From: Sphingobium jiangsuense
GTDB taxonomy: Bacteria; Pseudomonadota; Alphaproteobacteria; Sphingomonadales; Sphingomonadaceae
NCBI RefSeq assembly: GCF_014196495.1
Contig: NZ_JACIDT010000002.1
Coordinates: forward strand, 310,001-374,000
Reading direction: 5' to 3'
DNA length: 64,000 nucleotides
The position numbers and the translations under genes were made by a program. How positions within the stretch are numbered: the first letter of the stretch is position 1; each line of letters opens with the position of its first letter. Positions 1-8,605 of the stretch are shown here, piece by piece. Under the pieces are notes generated by a model. That model was not told the DNA's origin and did no database searches. It saw nothing but the letters and a program-made list of their open reading frames with translations.

Positions 1-303
1 GCCGAGGCCGAAATCATAGGCGCCCTCAGGGTCATCGGGCACGCCTTCACCACGCGGCGAGGTGTCGGGCGCGACGAAGATGATCCCGGCGTCCGTGCAG
101 GCAGCGCGGAACTCGCCCTTTTCCGTCACATTGGCATGGGTGCAGGTGAGGCCGGACAGATACCAGAGCACCGGCAGCTTCGCCCCCGGCGCATGATCCG
201 GCACGAAGACGGAGAAGGTCATCTCCGTTCCCGTCGCGCTGGACGCATGCTTGTAGACGCCCTGCGTGCCGCTGAAGCTCCTGTTGGTGGAGATGGTTTC
301 CAT
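1..303 (-). CDS. fghA: S-formylglutathione hydrolase, N-terminal part (cut by window edge)
   Basis: Hydrolyses S-formylglutathione to formate and glutathione in the cytoplasm, the second step of glutathione-dependent formaldehyde oxidation. The 101 visible residues start METISTNRSF and run through the esterase-D-type N-terminus (GTQGVYKHAS, then MTFSVFVPDHAPG, then LPVLWYLSGLTCTHANV, with the oxyanion-hole region at LSGLTC) to the acidic stretch before the nucleophile. The catalytic serine lies outside the window. The gene follows the VOC gene by 5 bp and the class III alcohol dehydrogenase upstream, which supports the pathway role. The ATG at 301-303 is the only start consistent with family N-termini. 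Confidence 0.88.
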   Translation of the reverse strand, partial: METISTNRSFSGTQGVYKHASSATGTEMTFSVFVPDHAPGAKLPVLWYLSGLTCTHANVTEKGEFRAACTDAGIIFVAPDTSPRGEGVPDDPEGAYDFGLG

Positions 304-308
304 GCCGC

Positions 309-692
309 TCATTCCCTGGGGCCGACATTGGGGGCGAAGGCGCAGATCTTGTTGCCGTCGGGATCGCGCAGATAGGCGCCGTACATATTGCCCGGCGATT
401 TCGGGCGGAAGCCCGGCTCGCCCTCCGACGTGCCGCCCGCCGCGACGCCGCCTGCGTGGAACGCATCCACCTCCGCATAGCTTCTCGCCTTCAGGCCGAG
501 CGTGTGGCCGTTGCCGAAGCTGGCCGCCTCGCCATTGGCGGGCGGGGCGATGATGATCGCCCCGCTTTCGGAAGGATAGATCACGCCCGTGGGATAGGGC
601 GCCGCGGCATAGCCGAGCGCGCCCAGCGCCGCGTCGTAGAATTTCTTCGACTTCTCGATATCGTTGGAGCCGAAATAGACATGGCTGAACAT
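309..692 (-). CDS. VOC (glyoxalase/bleomycin-resistance) family protein
   Basis: A 127-residue single-domain vicinal-oxygen-chelate protein beginning MFSHVYFGSNDIEKSKKFYD, the usual first beta-alpha unit of the fold, and ending with DPDGNKICAFAP, the usual metal-ligand-bearing last strand. It lies between the formaldehyde dehydrogenase and S-formylglutathione hydrolase genes and is surely co-transcribed with them (24 bp and 5 bp gaps). A VOC protein at this position is common in proteobacterial formaldehyde operons. A role in handling glutathione adducts is a guess from context; the actual substrate cannot be read from the sequence. Confidence 0.85.
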   Translation of the reverse strand: MFSHVYFGSNDIEKSKKFYDAALGALGYAAAPYPTGVIYPSESGAIIIAPPANGEAASFGNGHTLGLKARSYAEVDAFHAGGVAAGGTSEGEPGFRPKSPGNMYGAYLRDPDGNKICAFAPNVGPRE

Positions 693-716
693 GGGGCGTC
701 CCCTTCCTGTTTCCGA

Positions 717-1829
<1,113 letters not shown>

Positions 1830-1924
1830 GATCTGTGTGACTCCTCTTTGCGGCTGTCTTTACGAGAGGGGGCCGAGTGCAATAAAGACGCGTACAGGCA
1901 ATTCACTGTTGCGGAAATGGAATA

Positions 1925-2815
1925 ATGTCCAATCGCTGGCATGGTATAGACGAATTCGTGGCGGTGGCCACTACCGGCAGCTTCGCCAACGCGGCCAAGA
2001 TGCTGCAAATGCCGACCTCCACCGTCAGCCGCGCCGTCGCCCGGCTGGAGGCGCAGGTGCGCGCGCAGCTGTTCTACCGCACCACGCGCAAGGTGGTGCT
2101 GACCGAGAATGGCCGCGTGTTCGTCGACCATTGCCGCCGCATCATCGCCGAGCGGGAGGAAGCGTTCGCGGCGCTGAGCGCCACCGGCGAGCCGGGCGGC
2201 GAGCTGCGCATCACCTGCTCGACCGCGCTGGGCGAGGGCTTCGTCGCGCCGATCGTGCAGGATTTCTGCCTCGCTTGGCCGCAGCTGAGCGTGACGCTGG
2301 ACCTCAGCAACCGCATCGTGGATCTGATCGCGGAGGGCTATGACCTCGCGATCCGCACCGGCGACCTCAGCGATTCCCGCATGGTCCGCACCCGCATCGC
2401 GGCCCGGCGCCTCTACAGCTGCGCCTCGCCGGGCTATCTCGCCGCATCGGGCACCCCGCAGGAGATCGAGGATCTGGAGGGGCATAACTGCCTGATCGGC
2501 AGCTCGGCCAACTGGCATTTCGAGGTCGGCGGCGCGGATCGGGTGTTCCGGCCCAAGGGGCGCTGGCGCTGCAACAGCGGCGAGGCGGTGGCGCGGGCGG
2601 CGCTGGCGGGCATCGGCATCTGCCAACTGCCGGAATTCTATGTGCTGCGCCATCTCGCCTCAGGCGCGCTGGTCGAGGTGCTGCCCGATTATCGCCGCCG
2701 CGAGGAGCCGATCTGGGCGGTCTACCCCGAACGGCGGCACCTGATGCCCAAGGTGCGCCTGCTGGTGGATAGCCTCAAGGAGCGGCTGGGCCCGGCATTG
2801 GTCGCTATAAGTTGA
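1925..2815 (+). CDS. LysR-family transcriptional regulator
   Basis: A 296-residue LysR-type protein. Residues 1-65 hold the winged helix-turn-helix (FVAVATTGSFANAAKMLQMPTSTVSRAVARLE), followed by a linker helix and a periplasmic-binding-protein-like effector domain of the substrate_bd_8 type. It is transcribed away from the formaldehyde dehydrogenase operon and shares a 95-bp intergenic region with it, the classic LysR arrangement, so control of frmA is the simplest inference. The ATG overlaps no other gene and is preceded by GGAA. The effector is unknown. Confidence 0.92.
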   Translation: MSNRWHGIDEFVAVATTGSFANAAKMLQMPTSTVSRAVARLEAQVRAQLFYRTTRKVVLTENGRVFVDHCRRIIAEREEAFAALSATGEPGGELRITCSTALGEGFVAPIVQDFCLAWPQLSVTLDLSNRIVDLIAEGYDLAIRTGDLSDSRMVRTRIAARRLYSCASPGYLAASGTPQEIEDLEGHNCLIGSSANWHFEVGGADRVFRPKGRWRCNSGEAVARAALAGIGICQLPEFYVLRHLASGALVEVLPDYRRREEPIWAVYPERRHLMPKVRLLVDSLKERLGPALVAIS

Positions 2816-2852
2816 CTGGACGGGCCGACCGGCCTAGCCGCTGAAGACAGGC

Positions 2853-4937
2853 ATGATGCGGATTTTCTCTTTCTTCCTGACGATCATCGCGGCGGCACTG
2901 CTGGCTGGCGGCACGGGTGCGCGGGCCCAGTCCCCATCCCAGCTCCTGCTGCCGGGCGGCGGCCCGCATATGGCCGGGCATCTGGAAGCGGAAAATCCGA
3001 CCCCCGCGCCGGGCGGGACGGTGACGCTCGCCCTCGTGATGCAGCCGGAGGCGGGCTGGCACGGCTATTGGGAAAACCCCGGCGATGCGGGCGTGCCGAC
3101 CGAGCTGAAATGGACCCTGCCGCCGGGCGTTTCCGTGGGGCCGATGCGCTATCCGGTGCCCGATGTGCTGCTGGTGTCCGGGCTGATGAACCATGTCTAC
3201 AAGGGGCGCTATGCGATCCTGATGGACCTGAAGCTGCCCGCGACGCTGAAGCCCGGCGCGACGCTGCCGATCCGGGCGCGGGGCAGCTGGCTGGTCTGCT
3301 CCGATACGGTGTGCGTGCCGGAACAGGGTGATCTGGCGCTCGACCTGACGGTGGGCAGGCCGGGGCAGGAAGAGGCCGTGCACCGGGCGGCGTTCGATGC
3401 GTATCGCCGCGCCCTGCCGCGTCCGCTGGGCGGAGAGGCCCGGTTCGAGGGCGACGGCGCGGGTGGCCTGCGCCTGGGCATCCCTTTTCCGCGCGACGCG
3501 GCGGTGAAGGACGCGCATTTCTTCCCGCTGACCAGCGGCGCGCAAAGCTATGCCGCGCCGCAGAGGATCGGGCGGGAGGGTGATCGCCTCGTGATCGCGC
3601 TCGACGGTTTCGCGGCGCCCAAGGCGGCGCTGGAAGGCGTGCTGCGCATCGGCGCGGATCAGGGCATCGCGATCCGCGCCACGCCGGGACCGGTTCCCGC
3701 AATTGCCGGGAGCGATGGCGGCGTCTGGCGGCTGGCGCTGCTCGCCTTTGGCGGCGCGGTGCTGGGTGGGCTGCTGCTCAACATCATGCCCTGTGTGTTT
3801 CCGATATTGAGCCTCAAGGCGATGAGCCTGCTGCGCAGCGGCGCGTCGCCCGCCCATGCCCGGCGCGAGGCATGGGCCTATACGGCTGGCGTGGCGCTGA
3901 CCTGCGTGGCGCTGGGCGTGGCGGTGCTGGCGTTGCGGGCGAGCGGCGAGAGCGTCGGCTGGGCGTTCCAGCTGCAAAGCCCGGCGGTGATCGTCGCGCT
4001 GCTGGCGCTGTGCGTGGCGATCGCGCTCAACCTTGCCGGACTGTTCGAGCTGGCGCCGGTGCAGGTCGACGGCGCGCTGACGACCCGGCGCGGCCTGACG
4101 GGCGATTTCTGGAGCGGCGTGCTGGTCGCTTTCGTCGCGACGCCCTGCACCGGCCCGTTCATGGCGACGGCGCTGGGGACGGCGCTGGTGCTGCCCGCCG
4201 GGGTGGCGATGGCGGTCTTTGCCGGGCTGGGCCTCGGCATCGCGCTGCCCTTCCTGCTGCTCGCCTATATTCCGGCGTTGCGCGCGCGCCTGCCGCGCCC
4301 CGGCCCGTGGATGAAGCGGGTGCAGCGCTGGCTTTCCATCCCGATGTTCGCGACCGCCCTCGCGCTGCTCTGGCTGCTCTGGCGGCAGGCGGGCGGGGCC
4401 GGGCTGGCGCTGGGCGTGGTGCCGGCGGCGCTGGTGGCGGCGCTGCTCTGGTGGCTGGGGCGGCGGCAGCGGGGCGGGCGCCACACCAGTGGCCTGGCGA
4501 TCGCCGCCGCCTGCGCGCTGGCGGTCGTCGCGGGCAGCGGCGCGGTCGGCCTGCTCGCGCGCGAAGGGCTTGCCCGTCCGGACGGCGACGTGCCGGGCGA
4601 TGCGTTCAGCGCCGAGGCGCTGCGGCAGGCACGGGCGGGCGGCGGGCCGGTGTTCCTCTATTTCACCGCCGACTGGTGCCTCAGCTGCAAGGTCAACGAA
4701 GCCGCCGCGATCGACCGCGCCGAGGTGCGCCGGGCGTTCGACAAGGCGGGCGTGCGCCTGATCGTCGGCGACTGGACCAGAGGCGACCCTGCGATCACCC
4801 GCTTTCTGGAGCAGCATGGCCGCTCCGGCGTGCCGCTCTATCTCTGGTATCCGGCGGGCGGCGGGGAAGCGCGCGAGCTGCCGCAGATATTGACGCCCGC
4901 GCTGCTCACCGGGCTGGCCGAAGGGGCGGGCGCATGA
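2853..4937 (+). CDS. dsbD: DsbD/ScsB-type thiol:disulfide interchange protein
   Basis: Passes electrons from cytoplasmic thioredoxin across the inner membrane to periplasmic thiol partners. The 694-residue protein has a signal peptide (residues 1-25, ending GARAQ). A periplasmic domain follows with a Cys pair in VCSDTVCVPEQ, the ScsB-like version rather than the E. coli alpha domain. The central DsbD membrane domain carries cysteines C314 (IMPCVFPILSLK) and C432 (TPCTGPFMATALG). A C-terminal thioredoxin-like domain has WCLSCK with C609 and C612. All six redox cysteines are present. An alternative ATG lies three bases downstream. The stop overlaps the start of tlyA (ATGA), so the two genes are translationally coupled. 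Confidence 0.93.
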   Translation: MMRIFSFFLTIIAAALLAGGTGARAQSPSQLLLPGGGPHMAGHLEAENPTPAPGGTVTLALVMQPEAGWHGYWENPGDAGVPTELKWTLPPGVSVGPMRYPVPDVLLVSGLMNHVYKGRYAILMDLKLPATLKPGATLPIRARGSWLVCSDTVCVPEQGDLALDLTVGRPGQEEAVHRAAFDAYRRALPRPLGGEARFEGDGAGGLRLGIPFPRDAAVKDAHFFPLTSGAQSYAAPQRIGREGDRLVIALDGFAAPKAALEGVLRIGADQGIAIRATPGPVPAIAGSDGGVWRLALLAFGGAVLGGLLLNIMPCVFPILSLKAMSLLRSGASPAHARREAWAYTAGVALTCVALGVAVLALRASGESVGWAFQLQSPAVIVALLALCVAIALNLAGLFELAPVQVDGALTTRRGLTGDFWSGVLVAFVATPCTGPFMATALGTALVLPAGVAMAVFAGLGLGIALPFLLLAYIPALRARLPRPGPWMKRVQRWLSIPMFATALALLWLLWRQAGGAGLALGVVPAALVAALLWWLGRRQRGGRHTSGLAIAAACALAVVAGSGAVGLLAREGLARPDGDVPGDAFSAEALRQARAGGGPVFLYFTADWCLSCKVNEAAAIDRAEVRRAFDKAGVRLIVGDWTRGDPAITRFLEQHGRSGVPLYLWYPAGGGEARELPQILTPALLTGLAEGAGA

Positions 4938-5677
4938 GCAGGAAGGCGCGGGCGGACCAGTTGCTGGTGGATCGCGGCCTTGCCGAAAGCCGCACCAGAG
5001 CGCAGGCGCTGATCCTCGCCGGGCTGGTGTTCAGCGGCGAGCGCAAGATCGACAAGGCGGGGCAGCAGCTCGCCGCCGACAGTGCGCTGGAGGTGCGCGG
5101 GCGCGACCATCCCTGGGTGTCGCGCGGCGGCATCAAGCTCGCCCATGGCCTCGACCATTTCGGCTGGGACGTAGCCGGCGCGGTGGCGATGGACGTGGGC
5201 AGCTCTACCGGCGGCTTCACCGACGTGCTGCTGACCAAGGGCGCGGCGCGGGTCTATGCGGTCGACAGCGGCACCAACCAGATCGCCTGGAAGCTGCGTA
5301 CCGACCCGCGCGTTATCGTGCACGAGCAGACCAGCGCGCGCATCCTGACGGCGGAGCATATCCCCGAACCGATCGGCCTGATCGTCTGCGACGCGAGCTT
5401 TATCGCGCTGGCCAAGGTGCTGGAGCGCCCGATGCACTTCGCCGCGCCCGGCGCGCGGCTGATGGCGCTGATCAAGCCGCAGTTCGAGGCGGGCCGCGAG
5501 GAAGTGGGCAAGGGCGGCGTGGTACGCGATTCTGCCGTGCACGAACGGGTCTGCGCGCAGGTGCGCGGCTGGCTGGAAGGGCAGGGCTGGGCGGTGGAAG
5601 GCGTAGCGCCCAGCCCGATCACCGGGCCGGAGGGCAATGTCGAATTCCTGATCGCGGCGCACCGCCCCGGCGCTTGA
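4934..5677 (+). CDS. tlyA: TlyA-family 2'-O-ribose RNA methyltransferase (haemolysin A family)
   Basis: A 247-residue protein of the TlyA family, which methylates 2'-OH groups of rRNA. An N-terminal S4 RNA-binding domain (residues 3-60, ADQLLVDRGLAESRTRAQALILAG) is followed by an FtsJ-type Rossmann methyltransferase fold with SAM motif MDVGSSTGGFTDVLL around residue 90, the acidic DASFI strand, and IKPQFEAGREEVGKGGVV near 190. It starts inside the dsbD stop codon. A GC hairpin lies shortly downstream and may end the transcript. Confidence 0.92.
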   Translation: MSRKARADQLLVDRGLAESRTRAQALILAGLVFSGERKIDKAGQQLAADSALEVRGRDHPWVSRGGIKLAHGLDHFGWDVAGAVAMDVGSSTGGFTDVLLTKGAARVYAVDSGTNQIAWKLRTDPRVIVHEQTSARILTAEHIPEPIGLIVCDASFIALAKVLERPMHFAAPGARLMALIKPQFEAGREEVGKGGVVRDSAVHERVCAQVRGWLEGQGWAVEGVAPSPITGPEGNVEFLIAAHRPGA

Positions 5678-5697
5678 GGTGGTTCACCCTTACCGTC

Positions 5698-5767
5698 ACC
5701 CCGGCGCAGGCCGGGGTCTCAGGCCTTGTCGCGCGCCATCTCCACAGATGCCAGCCTTCGCTGGCAT
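5698..5767. repeat. Two-hairpin intergenic repeat, copy 1
   Basis: Two hairpins sit in the 268-bp gap between tlyA and tspO. The first has 8-bp arms ACCCCGGC/GCCGGGGT (5698-5705 and 5710-5717) around GCAG. The second has 7-bp arms ATGCCAG/CTGGCAT (5748-5754 and 5761-5767). A related copy occurs at 23892-23963 and a partial one at 7456-7487. It is probably a dispersed REP-like element that may also terminate tlyA transcription. The rest of the gap shows no gene. Confidence 0.75.
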
Positions 5768-5945
5768 GACGAGATAAGCATGGCCACAACCGCGCCTTTC
5801 CTGTCTCTTTGCGGGATCCGACAAATATCTTGCGGTGCAACGCGAATCTGCCCACATTCGTAACAGGTGATGGGGATTCGAGGCACTGCGCGGCAGTTGC
5901 GGCGCTTTCCTTTCCCCGGCGGCACCGGCGAGCGGAAGGGCAGGA

Positions 5946-6494
5946 ATGAATGAAATCGCGTCGCAGGCCCAGTTGCGCATGTCCTATGTGCGATGGGCGC
6001 TGTTCACGGTTCCGGCGATCGTGTTTCTGGGGATGCTGTCCGGCAGGATAGCGGACAGCGGCTACGGCAATCGCTGGTTCGCCTCGCTCGCGAAGCCCGA
6101 TTTCATGCCGCCCGGCTGGGCGTTCGGTGTGGCGTGGACGCTGCTCTACATACTGATGGGGCTGGCGCTGGCGGTCATCCTGCATGCGCGCGGCGCGCGG
6201 CTGCGCGGCGCGGCGATCGGCACCTTCCTGGTCCAGCTTGCCGCCAACTATGCCTGGTCGCCGCTCTTCTTCCGCGCCCATATGGTGACGGAGGCCTTCT
6301 GGCTGCTGCTCTTCATTCTTGCGCTGTCCATCGTCACGACGGCCCTGTTCGCGCGCATTCGCACGATCGCCGCCGTGCTGATGCTGCCCTATCTCGCCTG
6401 GCTGGTGTTCGCCGGCGTGCTGAACCATTCGATCGACAGGTTGAACCCCGACGCGTCGAGTTTTGTTGTTCCCGCCCTCAAAACCCGTATATGA
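5946..6494 (+). CDS. tspO: TspO/MBR family membrane protein
   Basis: An integral membrane protein of the tryptophan-rich sensory protein / translocator protein family, which binds porphyrins and related ligands. The 182 residues carry a short N-terminal extension and five predicted membrane helices. Family hallmarks visible are KPDFMPPGWAFGVAWTLLYILMG (residues 49-71), NYAWSPLFF (about 101-109) and the LMLPYLAWLVFAGVLN helix near 145-160. It stands alone between the tlyA-side repeat and ubiK. The physiological role in this organism cannot be told from the sequence. Confidence 0.93.
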   Translation: MNEIASQAQLRMSYVRWALFTVPAIVFLGMLSGRIADSGYGNRWFASLAKPDFMPPGWAFGVAWTLLYILMGLALAVILHARGARLRGAAIGTFLVQLAANYAWSPLFFRAHMVTEAFWLLLFILALSIVTTALFARIRTIAAVLMLPYLAWLVFAGVLNHSIDRLNPDASSFVVPALKTRI

Positions 6495-6526
6495 TGGCCG
6501 CTTAACCGCATTTTTCCGAGGCTGTC

Positions 6527-6778
6527 ATGCAAAGCGAGAACCGTTTCTTCGACGATTTGGGCCGGGTGATCAACGGCGCCGCCGGGACGCTGGCCGGGAT
6601 GGGCCGCGAGATCGAGGCCAATGCCCGCGAAAAGGCGAAGCATTGGGTGGCCGGACTCGATTTCGTCAGCCGCGAGGAATTCGACGCGGTCAAGGCGATG
6701 GCCGCCGCCGCGCGTGAGGAGGTGGAGGCGCTGAAGGCCCGCCTCGACGCGCTGGAGGCGAAGGGCAAGGGCGACTGA
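6527..6778 (+). CDS. ubiK: UbiK-type accessory factor (BMFP domain)
   Basis: An 83-residue BMFP-domain protein. In E. coli UbiK helps assemble the ubiquinone-biosynthesis complex and has membrane-fusogenic activity. The N-terminus MQSENRFFDDLGRVINGAAGTL and the C-terminal coiled coil (REEFDAVKAMAAAAREEVEALKARLDALEAK) match the family, whose usual length is 80-100 residues. It starts 33 bp after tspO and precedes ybjN. Confidence 0.9.
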   Translation: MQSENRFFDDLGRVINGAAGTLAGMGREIEANAREKAKHWVAGLDFVSREEFDAVKAMAAAAREEVEALKARLDALEAKGKGD

Positions 6779-6826
6779 GACTGCCCGCCCCCATCTGCCG
6801 TGGCGCCCGGCTACGGCGCGTGCGAC

Positions 6827-6858
6827 TTATCGACAGACTATCCACAGGTTTTTCCACC
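6827..6858. promoter_or_regulatory. Cluster of DnaA-box-like 9-mers
   Basis: Two 9-mers each one mismatch from the DnaA box TTATCCACA (TTATCGACA at 6827-6835 and CTATCCACA at 6838-6846) are followed by a weaker TTTTCCACC-like match. They lie in the gap between ubiK and ybjN. No AT-rich unwinding region or origin-linked genes are seen, so a regulatory role or chance is likelier than an origin. Confidence 0.3.
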
Positions 6859-6939
6859 TTTTTGCGGTATCAACGGGCATCGCAAGATGATAGATGATGC
6901 GCCGGACACCGCGACAAGGCGCAGAAAAACAGAAATTGC

Positions 6940-7446
6940 ATGATGGGGAACGACGAATTCGAGCAGGATGGCCAGGAGGCCGAGCCGCTGGACATGCTTG
7001 CCAGCTATTTCGAGGCGAACGGCTGGACCTTCCAGCAAAATGGCGAAGACGAGATTTCCGCCAAGATTCCGGGCAGCTGGGCGCAATATGAAATCCGCGC
7101 CATCTGGCGGCAGGAAGATCAGGTGCTCCAGCTTCTCGCCATGCCCGACATCCGGGTGCCGGAAGACAAGCGCGGCACGATCTACGAGACGATCGGCCTG
7201 ATCAACGAACAGCTCTGGCTGGGGCATTTCGAGTTGTGGTCGTCCACCGGCGTCGTCCTGTTCCGTCACGGCGCGCTGCTCGGCAGCAGCGAGACGCTGA
7301 CGCTCGATCAGGCGCAATTGCTGGTCGAGGCGGCGCTGGACGAATGCGAACGCTTCTACCCGGTGTTCCAGTTCGTGCTGTGGGGCGGGAAAACCCCGGC
7401 CGAAGCGATCATCGCGAGCATGATCGAGACGCGCGGGGAGGCGTAG
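6940..7446 (+). CDS. YbjN domain-containing protein
   Basis: A 168-residue cytoplasmic protein of the YbjN family, which has a type III secretion chaperone-like fold. Visible blocks are PLDMLASYFEANGWTFQQNG, the conserved DIRVPEDKRGTIYETIGLINEQLWLGHFELW and the C-terminal CERFYPVFQFVLWGGKTPAEAI. The family occurs next to proC in many sphingomonads. Its biochemical function is not established. Two ATG codons (6940, 6943) are possible starts. Confidence 0.88.
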   Translation: MMGNDEFEQDGQEAEPLDMLASYFEANGWTFQQNGEDEISAKIPGSWAQYEIRAIWRQEDQVLQLLAMPDIRVPEDKRGTIYETIGLINEQLWLGHFELWSSTGVVLFRHGALLGSSETLTLDQAQLLVEAALDECERFYPVFQFVLWGGKTPAEAIIASMIETRGEA

Positions 7447-7455
7447 GGGCGCTCC

Positions 7456-7487
7456 CGTCATCCCGGCGCAGGCCGGGGGGGGGGGGG
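7456..7487. repeat. Partial copy of intergenic repeat ending in a 13-G run
   Basis: The stretch CGTCATCCCGGCGCAGGCC matches the first half of the repeat at 5694-5717 and then runs into thirteen consecutive G residues (7475-7487), 48 bp before the proC start. The homopolymer is either a hypermutable tract or an assembly artefact at a hairpin. Confidence 0.7.
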
Positions 7488-7535
7488 CTCCGTCGCGTGC
7501 TGCCCAAGACGCCCGAAAGCAGAAAGGTTGCAACG

Positions 7536-8354
7536 ATGCTCGAACGCTTTGATCGGCCGCTGTTTCTGGTCGGATGCGGCAATATGGCCGGGTCCATGCT
7601 GTCCCGCTGGCTGGAAAGCGGCCTTGCGCCCGCCCATGTCACGGTACTGCGGCCCAGCGGCAAGCCGGTGGGCAACGGCGTCCGCGTGATCTCCTCCTTT
7701 CCCGACCGCCTGCCCGAAGAGGCGCTGGTGGTGCTGGGGATGAAGCCGCAGCAACTGGCGGCCGTCGCGCCGGACCTGAAGGCGCGCTGGCGCGAGGACC
7801 TGATTCTGGTGTCGCTGCTGGCGGGGGTATCGGTGGGGCGCCTGGCGGAGGCCGTCGCCCCGCGCGAGGCGGTCGTGCGGGTGATGCCCAACACGCCGGT
7901 GGCGCTGGGCAAGGGAGTGTGCGCGCTCTACGCCGACCCGGCGCTCGATGCCGCGCGGCGGGAGGCGGTGCAGGCGTTGATGGTGCCGCTGGGGCTGGCC
8001 GAATGGATCGCCGGGGAAGAGCAGTTCAATCTGGTGACGGCGCTGACCGGCTGCGGCCCGGCCTTCCTCTTCCGCTTCATCGACGCGCTGGCGAGGGGCG
8101 CCCGCGATCTGGGGCTGGAAGAGGGGCAGGCGCTGCGTTTCGCCACCGCGATGGTGGAAGGCGCGTCGGCGCTGGCGGCGCAGGCCGACACGGACCCCGG
8201 CACGCTGGCGGACCGTGTCGCCAGCAAGGGCGGCATGACGCGCGAGGGGCTGGACGTGATGGACAAGGACCGCCGCCTCGACGCGCTCATCCGCGACACG
8301 CTGAGCGCCGCGCGCGACCGGGGCGAGGAACTGGAGCGGCTTTCGGCGGGCTGA
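7536..8354 (+). CDS. proC: Pyrroline-5-carboxylate reductase
   Basis: Last step of proline synthesis, reducing 1-pyrroline-5-carboxylate with NAD(P)H. The 272-residue protein begins MLERFDRPLFLVGCGNMAGSML, the Rossmann nucleotide-binding motif. It has VVRVMPNTPVALGKG near residue 115-130 and the family signature TALTGCGPAFLFRFIDALARGA near 170, then DRVASKGGMTREGLDVM. The ATG at 7536 follows AGAAAGG by 9 bp and matches the family N-terminus; longer in-frame extensions would read through the upstream repeat and are rejected. Confidence 0.95.
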   Translation: MLERFDRPLFLVGCGNMAGSMLSRWLESGLAPAHVTVLRPSGKPVGNGVRVISSFPDRLPEEALVVLGMKPQQLAAVAPDLKARWREDLILVSLLAGVSVGRLAEAVAPREAVVRVMPNTPVALGKGVCALYADPALDAARREAVQALMVPLGLAEWIAGEEQFNLVTALTGCGPAFLFRFIDALARGARDLGLEEGQALRFATAMVEGASALAAQADTDPGTLADRVASKGGMTREGLDVMDKDRRLDALIRDTLSAARDRGEELERLSAG

Positions 8355-8367
8355 TATATTTCAGGAT

Positions 8368-8501
8368 CGGTCTACAGTCAGTTCAGGCGGAGCCGAGAAA
8401 CATGCTATCCGAGCTACCGGAGCGCAGCGACCTAAAGGGTCGTGAGCACCGACGCGCAGGATAGCGCGGTTTGCAGGCCCGCATGGGCTGAACAGAGACC
8501 G
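8368..8501. ncRNA. Structured repeat element, copy 1 (candidate RNA)
   Basis: A 134-nt intergenic element related to 19399-19567. Nested pairings can be drawn: outer CGGTCT/AGACCG (8368-8373, 8496-8501), GTTCAG/CTGAAC (8381-8386, 8488-8493), GCTATCC/GGATAGC (8404-8410, 8459-8465), and an apical hairpin CGACC-TAAAG-GGTCG (8428-8442). The other copy has different bases in several of these stems but still pairs. Strand and transcription are unknown; it could equally be a hairpin-forming DNA repeat. Confidence 0.55.
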
Positions 8502-8510
8502 CTCCTAGAC

Positions 8511-8539
8511 TCTGTCCTGTTCAGATTGAACCGGACAGA
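8511..8539. terminator. Hairpin between convergent proC and marR
   Basis: Arms TCTGTCC and GGACAGA (8511-8517 and 8533-8539), with an inner GTTCA/TGAAC pairing after one mismatch and a 3-nt loop. It lies between convergent genes, so a bidirectional terminator is plausible, although no clear T tract follows on the plus strand. Confidence 0.5.
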
Positions 8540-8605
8540 AACTGGAAATTCCTTGTTTCCCACGTTTTCCGAGCCGTCAGATGTGCCATCTGACTTGAAA
8601 ACGCT

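Noticed and set aside
2805-4817. 670-codon open frame opposite dsbD
   Set aside because: Composition is Arg/Gln/His-rich and it lies fully antisense to a gene with all expected redox cysteines.
3872-4933. Long N-terminal extension of tlyA through dsbD
   Set aside because: The extension is the out-of-frame reading of dsbD. The ATG at 4934 gives the standard S4-domain start.
6827-6858. Replication origin
   Set aside because: DnaA-like boxes alone are not enough; there is no AT-rich region, and no dnaA, hemE, parAB or similar origin-linked gene is nearby.
7236-7535. Upstream extension of proC
   Set aside because: It would pass through ybjN in another frame and the 13-G repeat. The start at 7536 matches the family N-terminus and has a ribosome site.
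8368-8501. Insertion sequence ends
   Set aside because: No transposase frame lies between or near the two copies, and their terminal arms differ in sequence.
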